Assembly: GCF_037392515.1 (NCBI RefSeq)
Contig: NC_090291.1
Location: 43,269,001-43,333,000, forward strand
Direction of reading: 5' to 3'
Source of the DNA: Haliotis asinina
Lineage: Eukaryota; Mollusca; Gastropoda; Lepetellida; Haliotidae
DNA length: 64,000 bases
Below, one piece after another: positions 38,243 through 57,604 of this stretch. Position numbers and translations under genes: made by a program. The notes under the pieces were generated by a model. The model was not told the DNA's origin. It saw only the letters and a program-made list of their open reading frames with translations, and searched no databases. Position 1 is the first letter of the stretch, and every line of letters begins with the position of its first letter.

Positions 38243-39192
38243 CTGGGTTATTCACATGAATAGATTATGAAAGGATGACCAGAAGGTGAAGAACTCACTG
38301 TTGTTGCATGTAGAATATGTATTGTATTTTGTGATTTCATATTACCCCTTATTACATGGTTAAAATATGGAACTTGTTGTTTTGTTTTGTGTGTATATAT
38401 TACCTGCTTCACTACAAGACATATTGCATTTAAAGGGTTACTATTTTTTCCTTTAACCCCGAATAGAATATGTTTTGGTGTAAAATTAATTTTGCCGACA
38501 GCTCCAGTCTTAAGCCAGCTGGTCCGGTTCTCCCAAATCTTATTAACATGACAACAATCATAAAAGAGATGGATAATTGTTTCTAGTTCTTTCGAACAAA
38601 ATGTACACATAGGTGTGTCCTTTAGTCTAATTCTGTTTCAGAAAATGTTTGTAGGTACAATATCATATAGTATCCTCATTTCAAAGTACTGCATTTTGCA
38701 CATCGATTTGGCAACATGTATATGTTTTGTAACATTGTGTTATCACATTGTGTTTCAAAGACCCTTTCCCACTTTTTATGTGCATATGATTTATTATAGT
38801 TAGAACCTAATTTTCAAATATAAAACATTTTGGTGCTTTAACCTTCAAATTTAGTTTGGATACATTGAAAGGTAGTATTGGAGAAAATGGTATTGTTATG
38901 GGAAGGGAAATATGTCCTTTTTTTAAACAGGCAGTTATGGGAGATTTGATATTATAATATCTTAAGATACTTCTTCTGACTCGATATCTCTTCATGAGTG
39001 TAAATTTCTCCTGTAGTGGGGTTCATTAGATCATAGATAAAGTGTATTCCTGAACTGTACCATTTTTTGTATTGTGTCACGTTGCCTACTTTAAACATGT
39101 AATTAAACCAAATACTTTGACTTAATGTATTCCTTGAATCCAGAGTCTTGTATTGCTGTTGTAAATATAATCCCCATGTGGAGATGACATCT
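38243..39192 (-). mobile_element. LINE fragment, duplicate copy, 3' part
   Basis: Copy of 32755-33704, containing the CX2C...H...C knuckle piece and the segment before it. It is cut at CATCT (39188-39192), where the palindromic element begins. The rest of the copy resumes at 43796. Confidence 0.85.
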
Positions 39193-39386
39193 AGTAGTAT
39201 ACACAATGGGGAGAAAAACCGGTAGCGGGTACACTTTGCTCAGAAGCTTCTGAGTATAGCTAATTCTGCTACCAGCATATATATTCAACAAGACCCTTCG
39301 ATAAGACCACTTTTCGGCTGCTCCCAATTACTCCCAATTATAGTGTATTCCCAATTAGAGCTATGCGGGTACATAGACATAGAAAT

Positions 39387-40550
39387 ATGCCAGGAACCAA
39401 GCTCTCGCGAGAAGCATATACCGAGATCCGATCGGGTCGTTTGTCCATTCGGGAAGCGAAGAGGAAGTATCACATATCGCAAGCTCGATACACACGAATC
39501 CGAGGTGGTATAGACAAGCCCACAACTCCCGATATATCCGAAGACTTGGAGGCCCTGCTGCAGAAGTGTCGCCCCATGTTGCTTTCCGACCGAGAGAAAC
39601 AAATCCTGGAGCAATCGGGACACACCTTCTACGAACACTACCAGATCCCCAAACAGTTTCTCGAACTCTACTTGCTGTGCTTTCGTCCACTAGTAGAAGC
39701 CGGCAAAATAGTTGATTTCGTCTACATCTACCCACCCAACCAATTTCGACCCTCGGCGGGTAAACTCCGAATCATTCTCGCTGATAACTGCTATCCGGGC
39801 CCCAAGGACAGACACAACCGATGCACCGACTGCCTAGCCACTCTATCGGAACTGCCTGCTCTCTTCGGACCCGACAACTCTACGTGCAAGTGTGGTGCCA
39901 CCGACCACTGCGTCGACAGCAAGAAATGCATTCTCTGGGAACAGAAAGCGATAGACTACACACCCCAGGAGCGACTTCCACTCGAGGTTCCAGAAGAGAT
40001 CGAGGTTGGCAGCTGTTGTGTGAATATAGAGAACCTATACGACGACGCCTGCCTTTTCTGGAGCATACAATACGCACTCCTCATCAACAAATTGATGGAC
40101 TGTTGTACGTGTAAGGAGAAAGAGTCTTGTATCTGCTGGTGGTTATCGGAGAAAGCAGAGGTACCACAGGGGCGGGGTAATATTTGGCATACCCCATTAC
40201 CCGACTATGGTGGACCCAAGCATATGGAAGTAGCACCCCCTCCATGCAGCGAACACAAAAAAGCTGCGAACGTCCCAGAAGGAGTCTACTTATGCAAAAA
40301 GTTTGCTGTAGCGGGACACGAAGGGAAGAACCGGCTGTTATTACTACTCGATCCCCCGACTGGGGAAACGATTCCAGTCTATGGCTACAAGATACGAGAA
40401 ACGATTCGGGCTGCCGGGGGAATAGAACGCCTACGGTTAGTGCGGGAACCGTTTCTATGCAAGCTCGGTAAAATCTGCTACTCACCTATATCAGAAAAGA
40501 AAGACGATAGAGAAATCGAATTACTGCTTCCAGACATTGGACGAGAATAG
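39387..40550 (+). CDS. Palindromic-element protein 1 (left arm), Cys-rich with N-terminal HTH
   Basis: Not recognised. The frame opens at an ATG at 39363, but I prefer the ATG at 39387. It starts MPGTKLSREAYTEIRSGR, which aligns with the start of protein 2 (MPPRRDLSSEKVQEIRSLR), and gives 387 aa. Residues about 6-40 look like a helix-turn-helix (SIREAKRKYHISQARYTRI). A hydrophobic stretch FLELYLLCF and VDFVYIYPP follow. The middle is rich in paired cysteines (RCTDC, CKCGATDHCVDSKKC, CCTCKEKESCICW), which could bind zinc. The C-terminal third has NRLLLLLDPPTGETIPVYGY. I see no DDE, HUH, tyrosine-recombinase or polymerase motif. It could bind the element's own DNA (inference). It is convergent with protein 2, with 137 bp between the stops. 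Confidence 0.75.
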   Translation: MPGTKLSREAYTEIRSGRLSIREAKRKYHISQARYTRIRGGIDKPTTPDISEDLEALLQKCRPMLLSDREKQILEQSGHTFYEHYQIPKQFLELYLLCFRPLVEAGKIVDFVYIYPPNQFRPSAGKLRIILADNCYPGPKDRHNRCTDCLATLSELPALFGPDNSTCKCGATDHCVDSKKCILWEQKAIDYTPQERLPLEVPEEIEVGSCCVNIENLYDDACLFWSIQYALLINKLMDCCTCKEKESCICWWLSEKAEVPQGRGNIWHTPLPDYGGPKHMEVAPPPCSEHKKAANVPEGVYLCKKFAVAGHEGKNRLLLLLDPPTGETIPVYGYKIRETIRAAGGIERLRLVREPFLCKLGKICYSPISEKKDDREIELLLPDIGRE

Positions 40551-40687
40551 GTCCGGCAGCTCGCCTAGTATTTTGGTAGATGCAGTCGTGGGCTTACAAA
40601 GGACGAATACTTATCTAGGCTAGTTTTTCGTATTCCAACTGCTTTTCGTGGTACCCTACTACTTTTTTCCCCTCAAAAAACAACACT

Positions 40688-41353
40688 CTACTGCATAATG
40701 AAGGGATCCCCACGTTTCGTCTTGGGTGTTTCTACCTTCTCGGTCGGTGTGTGCACTGATTTGCTGTGCTTCCAGGTCTTGTAGACGACCTTCCAGAGAA
40801 AAACAGCGGCTAGCGAAAGGTAGGTCCACCTTTGGGCTGTTTCTAGTATCTGCCGCACCTTCTGAATATCCAGATGGGTCTCTTCTTGTTCCTCCTCAAC
40901 GTTTTCTATTTCCTCTTCCTCATTGTCCTTATCCAGCATCGACAAGATGTCGACCAACAAATTCGTGGTTTGCTCCATATGAGCCGGCAACGTATTCGTG
41001 GTTTGTTCCAAACGAGCCGACATCGCTGCAGTTTGCTTCACACTAGCCTCTAGCCTCCCCAAGCGGTTGTAGAAGTCCTGGATGGTGGACACAGTCGGCT
41101 CTGCAGCAGGCAATACGCTCTCGCTAGGGGGTAAGATGGCCGCAGGCAATACGCTGCCGGCAGACGTCTCACTAGCGGGAGCAGGCAATGCGTCTGTGCT
41201 GGTCGGAGGTTCTACAGCAGGCTCTCGCCATATGTCGTAGAGTCTTGTGGATCCAATACCGAAGCGCTTTTTGACCTCGCTTGCTGGGAGCACCCCTCGA
41301 AGGGAGCGTATTTCTTGGACCTTTTCCGAAGACAAATCTCTTCTTGGTGGCAT
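40688..41353 (-). CDS. Palindromic-element protein 2 (left arm), HTH, coiled coil and membrane segment
   Basis: 221 aa, not recognised. Residues about 6-44 form a helix-turn-helix like that of protein 1 (LPASEVKKRFGIGSTRLYDI). Residues 45-88 are an Ala/Pro/Ser linker with repeated SVLPAA. Residues about 88-140 are a predicted amphipathic coil with two EQTTN repeats. Residues 141-160 are acidic (EEEEIENVEEEQEE). Residues about 177-190 are a short hydrophobic helix (WTYLSLAAVFLWKVV), followed by a basic tail. This layout suggests a DNA-binding protein that oligomerises and may tether to a membrane (inference). Its promoter is probably the TATATA run at 41371-41387. It diverges from its twin in the right arm. 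Confidence 0.75.
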   Translation of the reverse strand: MPPRRDLSSEKVQEIRSLRGVLPASEVKKRFGIGSTRLYDIWREPAVEPPTSTDALPAPASETSAGSVLPAAILPPSESVLPAAEPTVSTIQDFYNRLGRLEASVKQTAAMSARLEQTTNTLPAHMEQTTNLLVDILSMLDKDNEEEEIENVEEEQEETHLDIQKVRQILETAQRWTYLSLAAVFLWKVVYKTWKHSKSVHTPTEKVETPKTKRGDPFIMQ

Positions 41354-41370
41354 GGGGTGTTTTTCCTGGG

Positions 41371-41617
41371 AATATATATATATATACCATACTTCCTACT
41401 TGTCTATATAGGAACCAATCCTCTCCCAGGAAACTTCTAATAATGCTTAGCAATGCTTAGCAATGCTTAGTAATGCTTAGCAAATGCTTAATAATACTAA
41501 GCATTTGCTAAGCATTACTAAGCATTGCTAAGCATTGCTAAGCATTATTAGAAGTTTCCTGGGAGAGGATTGGTTCCTATATAGACAAGTAGGAAGTATG
41601 GTATATATATATATATT
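41371..41617. promoter_or_regulatory. Central symmetric region: hairpin, iterons and mirrored TATA runs
   Basis: The core 41440-41548 is a perfect 51-bp-arm hairpin with a 7-nt loop. Its arms are built of tandem AATGCTTAGC units (about five per arm, 10-11 bp each). On either side, at 41371-41387 and its mirror 41601-41617, are ATATATATATA runs 20-30 bp upstream of the two divergent protein 2 starts. The region therefore looks like a bidirectional promoter, and iterons at a palindrome also suit a replication origin or resolved hairpin terminus (inference). Confidence 0.6.
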
Positions 41618-41634
41618 CCCAGGAAAAACACCCC

Positions 41635-42300
41635 ATGCCACCAAGAAGAGATTTGTCTTCGGAAAAGGTCCAAGAAATACGCTCCCTTCGAGGGGTGCTC
41701 CCAGCAAGCGAGGTCAAAAAGCGCTTCGGTATTGGATCCACAAGACTCTACGACATATGGCGAGAGCCTGCTGTAGAACCTCCGACCAGCACAGACGCAT
41801 TGCCTGCTCCCGCTAGTGAGACGTCTGCCGGCAGCGTATTGCCTGCGGCCATCTTACCCCCTAGCGAGAGCGTATTGCCTGCTGCAGAGCCGACTGTGTC
41901 CACCATCCAGGACTTCTACAACCGCTTGGGGAGGCTAGAGGCTAGTGTGAAGCAAACTGCAGCGATGTCGGCTCGTTTGGAACAAACCACGAATACGTTG
42001 CCGGCTCATATGGAGCAAACCACGAATTTGTTGGTCGACATCTTGTCGATGCTGGATAAGGACAATGAGGAAGAGGAAATAGAAAACGTTGAGGAGGAAC
42101 AAGAAGAGACCCATCTGGATATTCAGAAGGTGCGGCAGATACTAGAAACAGCCCAAAGGTGGACCTACCTTTCGCTAGCCGCTGTTTTTCTCTGGAAGGT
42201 CGTCTACAAGACCTGGAAGCACAGCAAATCAGTGCACACACCGACCGAGAAGGTAGAAACACCCAAGACGAAACGTGGGGATCCCTTCATTATGCAGTAG
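41635..42300 (+). CDS. Palindromic-element protein 2 (right arm), twin of the left-arm gene
   Basis: 221 aa, identical in translation to the product of 40688-41353. Begins MPPRRDLSSEKV about 90 bp from the edge of the central hairpin and reads away from the centre. Same domain order: HTH, Ala/Pro/Ser linker, coil, acidic run, short hydrophobic helix, basic tail. The absence of any difference between the twins means that the element is young, or that the arms are homogenised by replication or gene conversion. Confidence 0.75.
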   Translation: MPPRRDLSSEKVQEIRSLRGVLPASEVKKRFGIGSTRLYDIWREPAVEPPTSTDALPAPASETSAGSVLPAAILPPSESVLPAAEPTVSTIQDFYNRLGRLEASVKQTAAMSARLEQTTNTLPAHMEQTTNLLVDILSMLDKDNEEEEIENVEEEQEETHLDIQKVRQILETAQRWTYLSLAAVFLWKVVYKTWKHSKSVHTPTEKVETPKTKRGDPFIMQ

Positions 42301-42437
42301 AGTGTTGTTTTTTGAGGGGAAAAAAGTAGTAGGGTACCACGAAAAGCAGTTGGAATACGAAAAACTAGCCTAGATAAGTATTCGTCCTTTGTAAGCCCAC
42401 GACTGCATCTACCAAAATACTAGGCGAGCTGCCGGAC

Positions 42438-43601
42438 CTATTCTCGTCCAATGTCTGGAAGCAGTAATTCGATTTCTCTATCGTCTTTCTTTTCTGATAT
42501 AGGTGAGTAGCAGATTTTACCGAGCTTGCATAGAAACGGTTCCCGCACTAACCGTAGGCGTTCTATTCCCCCGGCAGCCCGAATCGTTTCTCGTATCTTG
42601 TAGCCATAGACTGGAATCGTTTCCCCAGTCGGGGGATCGAGTAGTAATAACAGCCGGTTCTTCCCTTCGTGTCCCGCTACAGCAAACTTTTTGCATAAGT
42701 AGACTCCTTCTGGGACGTTCGCAGCTTTTTTGTGTTCGCTGCATGGAGGGGGTGCTACTTCCATATGCTTGGGTCCACCATAGTCGGGTAATGGGGTATG
42801 CCAAATATTACCCCGCCCCTGTGGTACCTCTGCTTTCTCCGATAACCACCAGCAGATACAAGACTCTTTCTCCTTACACGTACAACAGTCCATCAATTTG
42901 TTGATGAGGAGTGCGTATTGTATGCTCCAGAAAAGGCAGGCGTCGTCGTATAGGTTCTCTATATTCACACAACAGCTGCCAACCTCGATCTCTTCTGGAA
43001 CCTCGAGTGGAAGTCGCTCCTGGGGTGTGTAGTCTATCGCTTTCTGTTCCCAGAGAATGCATTTCTTGCTGTCGACGCAGTGGTCGGTGGCACCACACTT
43101 GCACGTAGAGTTGTCGGGTCCGAAGAGAGCAGGCAGTTCCGATAGAGTGGCTAGGCAGTCGGTGCATCGGTTGTGTCTGTCCTTGGGGCCCGGATAGCAG
43201 TTATCAGCGAGAATGATTCGGAGTTTACCCGCCGAGGGTCGAAATTGGTTGGGTGGGTAGATGTAGACGAAATCAACTATTTTGCCGGCTTCTACTAGTG
43301 GACGAAAGCACAGCAAGTAGAGTTCGAGAAACTGTTTGGGGATCTGGTAGTGTTCGTAGAAGGTGTGTCCCGATTGCTCCAGGATTTGTTTCTCTCGGTC
43401 GGAAAGCAACATGGGGCGACACTTCTGCAGCAGGGCCTCCAAGTCTTCGGATATATCGGGAGTTGTGGGCTTGTCTATACCACCTCGGATTCGTGTGTAT
43501 CGAGCTTGCGATATGTGATACTTCCTCTTCGCTTCCCGAATGGACAAACGACCCGATCGGATCTCGGTATATGCTTCTCGCGAGAGCTTGGTTCCTGGCA
43601 T
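42438..43601 (-). CDS. Palindromic-element protein 1 (right arm), twin of the left-arm gene
   Basis: 387 aa from the preferred ATG at 43601 (upstream in-frame ATG at 43625), identical in translation to the product of 39387-40550. The start lies about 190 bp inside the right end of the element and reads inward, converging on the right-arm protein 2. The subterminal DNA between the end and the start holds a CAGAAGCTTCTG palindrome and repeated CCCAATTA motifs, possible protein-binding sites. Confidence 0.75.
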   Translation of the reverse strand: MPGTKLSREAYTEIRSGRLSIREAKRKYHISQARYTRIRGGIDKPTTPDISEDLEALLQKCRPMLLSDREKQILEQSGHTFYEHYQIPKQFLELYLLCFRPLVEAGKIVDFVYIYPPNQFRPSAGKLRIILADNCYPGPKDRHNRCTDCLATLSELPALFGPDNSTCKCGATDHCVDSKKCILWEQKAIDYTPQERLPLEVPEEIEVGSCCVNIENLYDDACLFWSIQYALLINKLMDCCTCKEKESCICWWLSEKAEVPQGRGNIWHTPLPDYGGPKHMEVAPPPCSEHKKAANVPEGVYLCKKFAVAGHEGKNRLLLLLDPPTGETIPVYGYKIRETIRAAGGIERLRLVREPFLCKLGKICYSPISEKKDDREIELLLPDIGRE

Positions 43602-43795
43602 ATTTCTATGTCTATGTACCCGCATAGCTCTAATTGGGAATACACTATAATTGGGAGTAATTGGGAGCAGCCGAAAAGTGGTCTTATCGAAGGGTCTTGT
43701 TGAATATATATGCTGGTAGCAGAATTAGCTATACTCAGAAGCTTCTGAGCAAAGTGTACCCGCTACCGGTTTTTCTCCCCATTGTGTATACTACT

Positions 43796-44226
43796 CATCT
43801 CGCCAAAAGGGATTTCTTATGTACGGTTTTATGTGTTTTTCCATACATTCTGGGTCTGCTAACCAAAGTCTCTTGTGGGTAATTATACAAATTTCAGCTA
43901 GTGCTTTCCATTTACAGGTACTAGAGTATAGTCTCTTTATCCGTGATATTTTACAAGCATAAATAATGTTCTTAATAAGTGGAACACTAATTCCTCCGTA
44001 CTCAGGTGGCAGATCGATTACATCCGTTCTAATTTTATCAGGTTTGTATTTCCATACAAATATGAAACATGTTTGTGGGAATGTATTTATCGTTTCATCT
44101 GGGGGTGGTGGAATTAAAGAAAATAAATGATTTAATTTTGCTGGTAATAGTGATTTCAAAATAACATTTCTACCAATTGGTGTAAGTGTTCTTGTTCACC
44201 ATAACTTCATTTCATTCTCTATCTTT
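43796..44226 (-). mobile_element. LINE fragment, duplicate copy, 5' part
   Basis: Resumes at the second CATCT (43796-43800) and copies 33700-34130, including NHLFSLIPPPPDETIN and GGISVPLIKNIIYACK. Together with 38243-39192 it equals the uninterrupted fragment in unit 1. Confidence 0.85.
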
Positions 44227-45603
44227 TATAAATTTATTTTCATAAGTCAGTTTCACCATTTCATCAGTATAGTGTATATTGTATCTTGTATTATATTTAC
44301 ATATCTGCATGCCTGCGCCTGCTCAGCTCCTACATGACCACCTAGGATTTTTTGTCACAAAGAAAGCATGCATTGTGGCCTCAAGGACTCTTTGTTGACC
44401 AAACCCTGTCTGCCAATAATTAAAATGCATCATTATCGCTATTGTTTGTGAACAACAATGGAACAGATCTCTTGAAATAAGTACAGAACAATAATCATAA
44501 TTGTCTGATTTCATCACATATAAAGGCAAAAACGATTGAATGTTTATATTGTTAGTTTTCAACAACTACACACAATAGTGATACCAATTAGAATGTTGGT
44601 TGTTTTTATGGCACAAATAAACTTGATGAACAAATTGATGAACCAGCACAGTGAAAAAATTAACCAATCTGGATGACTAACGCTTACACCGCTGCATGGC
44701 TCGCAGAAATACGTGCATTTTCCCGTTTGTTGTTGTTTCTATTTGAAGTTGTAAACGTACCTGAGAACGTTTTTTTCAGGTTGTTTATTTTCATCATCCC
44801 ATGTGATCCTAATATACATGTAGAACAACATACATATATCTGGATACAACAAAAACACAATGTGCCATAACAGTGCATTGCATTGGATCAATTCATTCTG
44901 TTCCGCGCGCTGACTATCGTTCCCCTTGAGTGTTTGTATTGTATAAACAGCACAGTGAAAAAAATTATATATATATATACACGTTGCTCTGTATGTATAA
45001 TTAAAACATGGATCATACGAATTGTTTAACTAGAACCTTTCTGTATTGAGGAGGATAGTCAAGCTTCATAAAAAATAAATTATCAATATGGGGGTTACAA
45101 TAAAAAATAATCGAGAGTGTTTGAAGTTATTACCTAAACTGTTTCACGACACAGGGGTGTACTTTGAAGTGCCGTTGTGGACACGTGTGTTTCGCTTGAC
45201 TGAATAGCTCACCAACGTTCCGTTATATACATCCCTTTGACTTTGTACTCCCTTTGAGTTTTCTCTAGTATGATAGATAGAGCCAAGAGGGTTCATAAAG
45301 TCAGAGTAAAGTCATGCAGAAGCAAAGAAGGGATTACTCAGAGTGTGCCGTGCGACCAGTGGCGATTACTCGAGGAAACATTGTTACGAAACTTGCTATG
45401 ATTCGGTCGCCAGTAAGTCTATATCAGAATCAAACGTTCTGATGAAACAAATGAAAGCATTTTTGGTTTTACTTGAAAGATATGTGCAATATTTGGTTTT
45501 ATTTGAGAATCAAATAATCTGAAGTGAAATATTAGTCCGTTATTCAGTTAAGATCACCCGACAACGTTTTTGTAAGAAATATGTGAAGCCCAATATTGCT
45601 GTC

Positions 45604-45771
45604 CGCGCTCACTCACCAGGAGGTGGTAGGACAGCCCAACGGCTCATCACGACGATGATTCGGGTTCGATTTCTCACACGGGAAGAATGTGTGAAGCCCA
45701 TTTTAGAGATCCCCCGCCGTGACTATGCTGGAATGCTCATATTGCGGCATAAAGCCATACTCACTCGCTCG
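45604..45771 (+). repeat. SINE-A copy (unit 2)
   Basis: Duplicate of 35508-35675, same orientation and sequence. It was copied as part of the segmental duplication, not by a separate insertion. Confidence 0.75.
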
Positions 45772-46345
45772 CAGAATATAGCTTTAACTTACATGGGAAG
45801 TATTAGCCAATCCGTATATGAAAAGGGATATATTTGTTTTTATCAGGACAACCAAGCAAGTCAATAGTATAAAACAGTAGGTCAGTGGACAACAGACGCT
45901 GTGGTGTTGATTCTGTTGAAATTGTATTTCATAACACGTGTAGTCTGCGAGCAATATGGAAGTGCGATGTTTCTGGTGGGTCACATCAAAGGCAGGAGTT
46001 GAAAATGTGCTATACATATGGCAATTAAAACGACTTCAGCTACTTGGACGTAACAGGGTCAGAAATTGCGACGCGTCGCATTCTATGACAGAAATACTAT
46101 ACAGGCATAGGTACAGTTATCGCATCAACTGAATGTATGTTGTTTGTTTTTTTTCCTCTCGTTTGTATATGGAAAAAATGCTGGTAAACTTCAACTGACC
46201 TCAACCTGAGTACCCAATTTTAGTTACCAAGTCACGGATGTACAAGAAAGCAACTAATTTTACAAGGATAATGACAGCAAATAAGTTTTATAACTCGACT
46301 GTATTATGTATAATCGAGTGTATGTTTAGTCAACATCTGTACATG

Positions 46346-55818
<9,473 letters not shown>

Positions 55819-55926
55819 CCTCGCAGAGTGGCATGCAGTCTGCGGTGACGACGGTGTTGGGAGCTCAACTTGACCTCACCTGACGTCACGTGGCCGATAA
55901 GAAAACCATTGGCCATCATGATACAG

Positions 55927-55942
55927 CACACACACACACACA
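55927..55942. repeat. Short (AC)n run
   Basis: ACACACACACACACAC, about 110 bp upstream of the esterase B start codon, in its 5' flank. No TATA box is obvious near the gene. Confidence 0.8.
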
Positions 55943-56217
55943 CCTGTAATAGCGCATGACCGAGTACTTGTATAATGCGTATGGTTGGAACTTCTAAAGT
56001 TTAAAGTACTTGCGATATCACCACCAAGGGCAGATGACATTTCACGATCGGTGCAAAAGTACGTAAAAGACACATTACTTTTTACGAAATTCTAGCTTCG
56101 TTATACTTATTAGAAAGCGGAAATAGGTTGAAGATTATGGTTGAATGTGGTATCACTTTGAGCAGTTACCTCCCTTTGTGAAGGATGCAAGATATGCCTT
56201 CATCATGATTCATGGTC

Positions 56218-56393
56218 TGTTTGGGCAGTATCTACTATTTAAAGCGTTCACTCGTCACGTAGAAGACCCGGGTTCCATTCCCCACATCTGTGCAGTGTGT
56301 GAGTGAGTTCTATTTCTGGTGTACCACATCGTGATATTTGCTGAAATTTGCTAAATGCGGCGTGAGACTAAACTCACTCACTCACTCGATGTG
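56218..56393 (+). repeat. SINE-A copy
   Basis: TAAAGCGTTCACTCGTCACG, AGACCCGGGTTCCATTCCCC, TTTCTGGTGTACCACATCG, TTGCTAAATGCGGCGTGAGA and CTCACTCACTCACTC. It lies between esterase B and the membrane-protein gene. Confidence 0.75.
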
Positions 56394-56672
56394 AGAGCAT
56401 AATTCCCGAATTCGTAGATTTCACCAAAGTACGCATAAGAAAAACCACCGATAATCCCTAATGATATTGAATTTGAATCATATGTGGGTTTTGTATATGA
56501 CTGTTATTTAAAATCATATAAAATAGAATATGGAAATACGTAAGGCTCATTTTTCAGTTTATTTATCCACAAAAATATAAACTAAGTATCTTTTCGTACA
56601 AAACTAGCCTTAGGCTTTAAAGTGAAAACCTAAGTCTGGATACGCATGAAATCCTGTTTCACGAAATTATGG

Positions 56673-56834
56673 TGAGTGAGTTTGGTTTCACGCCGCTTTT
56701 AGCAATATTCCAGCGATTTCACGATGGGGGACACCAGAAACTGGGCCTCACACATTGTACCCATGTGGGGAATCGAACCCGGGTCTTCGGCGTGACGTGC
56801 GAACGCTTTAACCACTAGGCTACCCCACCGCCCC
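56673..56834 (-). repeat. SINE-A copy, full length with target-site duplication
   Basis: One of the least diverged SINE-A copies in the window: TTTCACGCCGCTTTTAGCAA, GGGGAATCGAACCCGGGTCT and CACTAGGCTACCCCACCGCC. It is flanked by the 13-bp direct repeat CACGAAATTATGG at 56660-56672 and 56835-56847. Confidence 0.88.
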
Positions 56835-56865
56835 CACGAAATTATGGAATGTTTATGACAGTTCT

Positions 56866-56984
56866 GGGGCTTCTTTCATGAAGCAACCTATACTAAGGTT
56901 TTCATTAACTGCCATTATTTATCACTGCACTAAGGTTACCTTAGTAACTTACGATCAACTTAGTGCTTTGTGAAAGAAGGCCTT
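56866..56984. repeat. Foldback element, imperfect
   Basis: Ends GGGGCTTCTTTCATGAAGC and GCTTTGTGAAAGAAGGCC, inside which CTAAGGTT and TTAGTAACTTACG pair in part. It resembles the other short non-coding foldbacks in architecture but has different ends. Confidence 0.5.
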
Positions 56985-57604
56985 GGTCTCTTGTCGTATT
57001 CCAGCAAGAGAATATCAAGTCTATGGAGAATGTTCTGCCTCTGGCTTGTCAAATAATTGCGGTTGTTCGGGCAAGTTGTAAATGCGATCAACAACCCCAA
57101 CCCACTCTCCCTCGACTCAAACATGGGCACAGGTTTGCCTCCAACATGACATGGCTTGTGTATCGTTAGATTCTGACATCATCACGGACCTTTAGTGGTT
57201 CATTCACATTTATTCCACGGGTTTCTCTGTCCAAATGAATATGTTTTCCCGCATTATCAAGTATTATGGTATTGTTTTATGTGAATATTATAACTATTAC
57301 CCACACCTCGGTTCTTTACAAGCATTTTCTTCATGTGGATGTTTGTTTGTTTCATACCCACATCATCCATTTGCATCTTTAACATAGCGAAACCTCGAAA
57401 ATACAGACGAAACCACTCAAAATGAGTTCCGGACGAACAATAGGTACAAAGTGATCTGAAGATGTTCCTGATACTACTCGGATACATACATTGTGCGTAT
57501 TTCAAAATGTTTCTGCAAAAATGTTTTCGAAAGTATGGATTCGCATGGAACAGTCAATAATGGCGTACAAATATCATCTATTTTCAAAATTTCGGAAACC
57601 AGGT

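Larger units (their letters stand above)
39193..43795. mobile_element. 4,603-bp perfectly palindromic mobile element, family unknown
   Basis: Left arm 39193-41490 and right arm 41498-43795 are inverted copies around a 7-nt centre (ATAATAC, 41491-41497). Any position x pairs with 82988-x, and I saw no mismatch in the parts compared. Ends are AGTAGTATACACAATGGGG and its complement. The target duplication CATCT lies at 39188-39192 and 43796-43800. The unoccupied site is preserved at 33700-33704. Each arm holds two convergent genes, so the element has two copies of each. It looks whole. Base composition is clearly more GC-rich than the flanks. AG...CT ends and a 5-bp duplication recall integrase-type insertion (Polintons use AG...CT and 6 bp), but no integrase, polymerase, capsid or transposase core is recognisable. 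It could be a non-autonomous passenger or a new class. Confidence 0.9.

Noticed and set aside
39193-39230. Transib/RAG recombination-signal resemblance: CACAATG heptamer, then AGAAAAACC, inside both ends of the palindromic element.
   Set aside because: The heptamer is nine bases inside the true end defined by the empty site, the gap to the nonamer-like string is 3 bp rather than 12 or 23, and neither protein resembles RAG1 or a Transib transposase.
39193-43795. Firm assignment of the palindromic element to Polintons or another virus-like group.
   Set aside because: Only the AG...CT ends and the short target duplication point that way. No capsid, ATPase, protease, polymerase or integrase is recognisable, and the duplication is 5 bp rather than 6.
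39193-43795. The palindrome as a sequencing chimera (hairpin-adapter or amplification artefact).
   Set aside because: An artefact would fold back into the same flank. Here the two sides continue into the two different halves of the LINE fragment, with a clean 5-bp duplication and an intact empty site in the sister unit.
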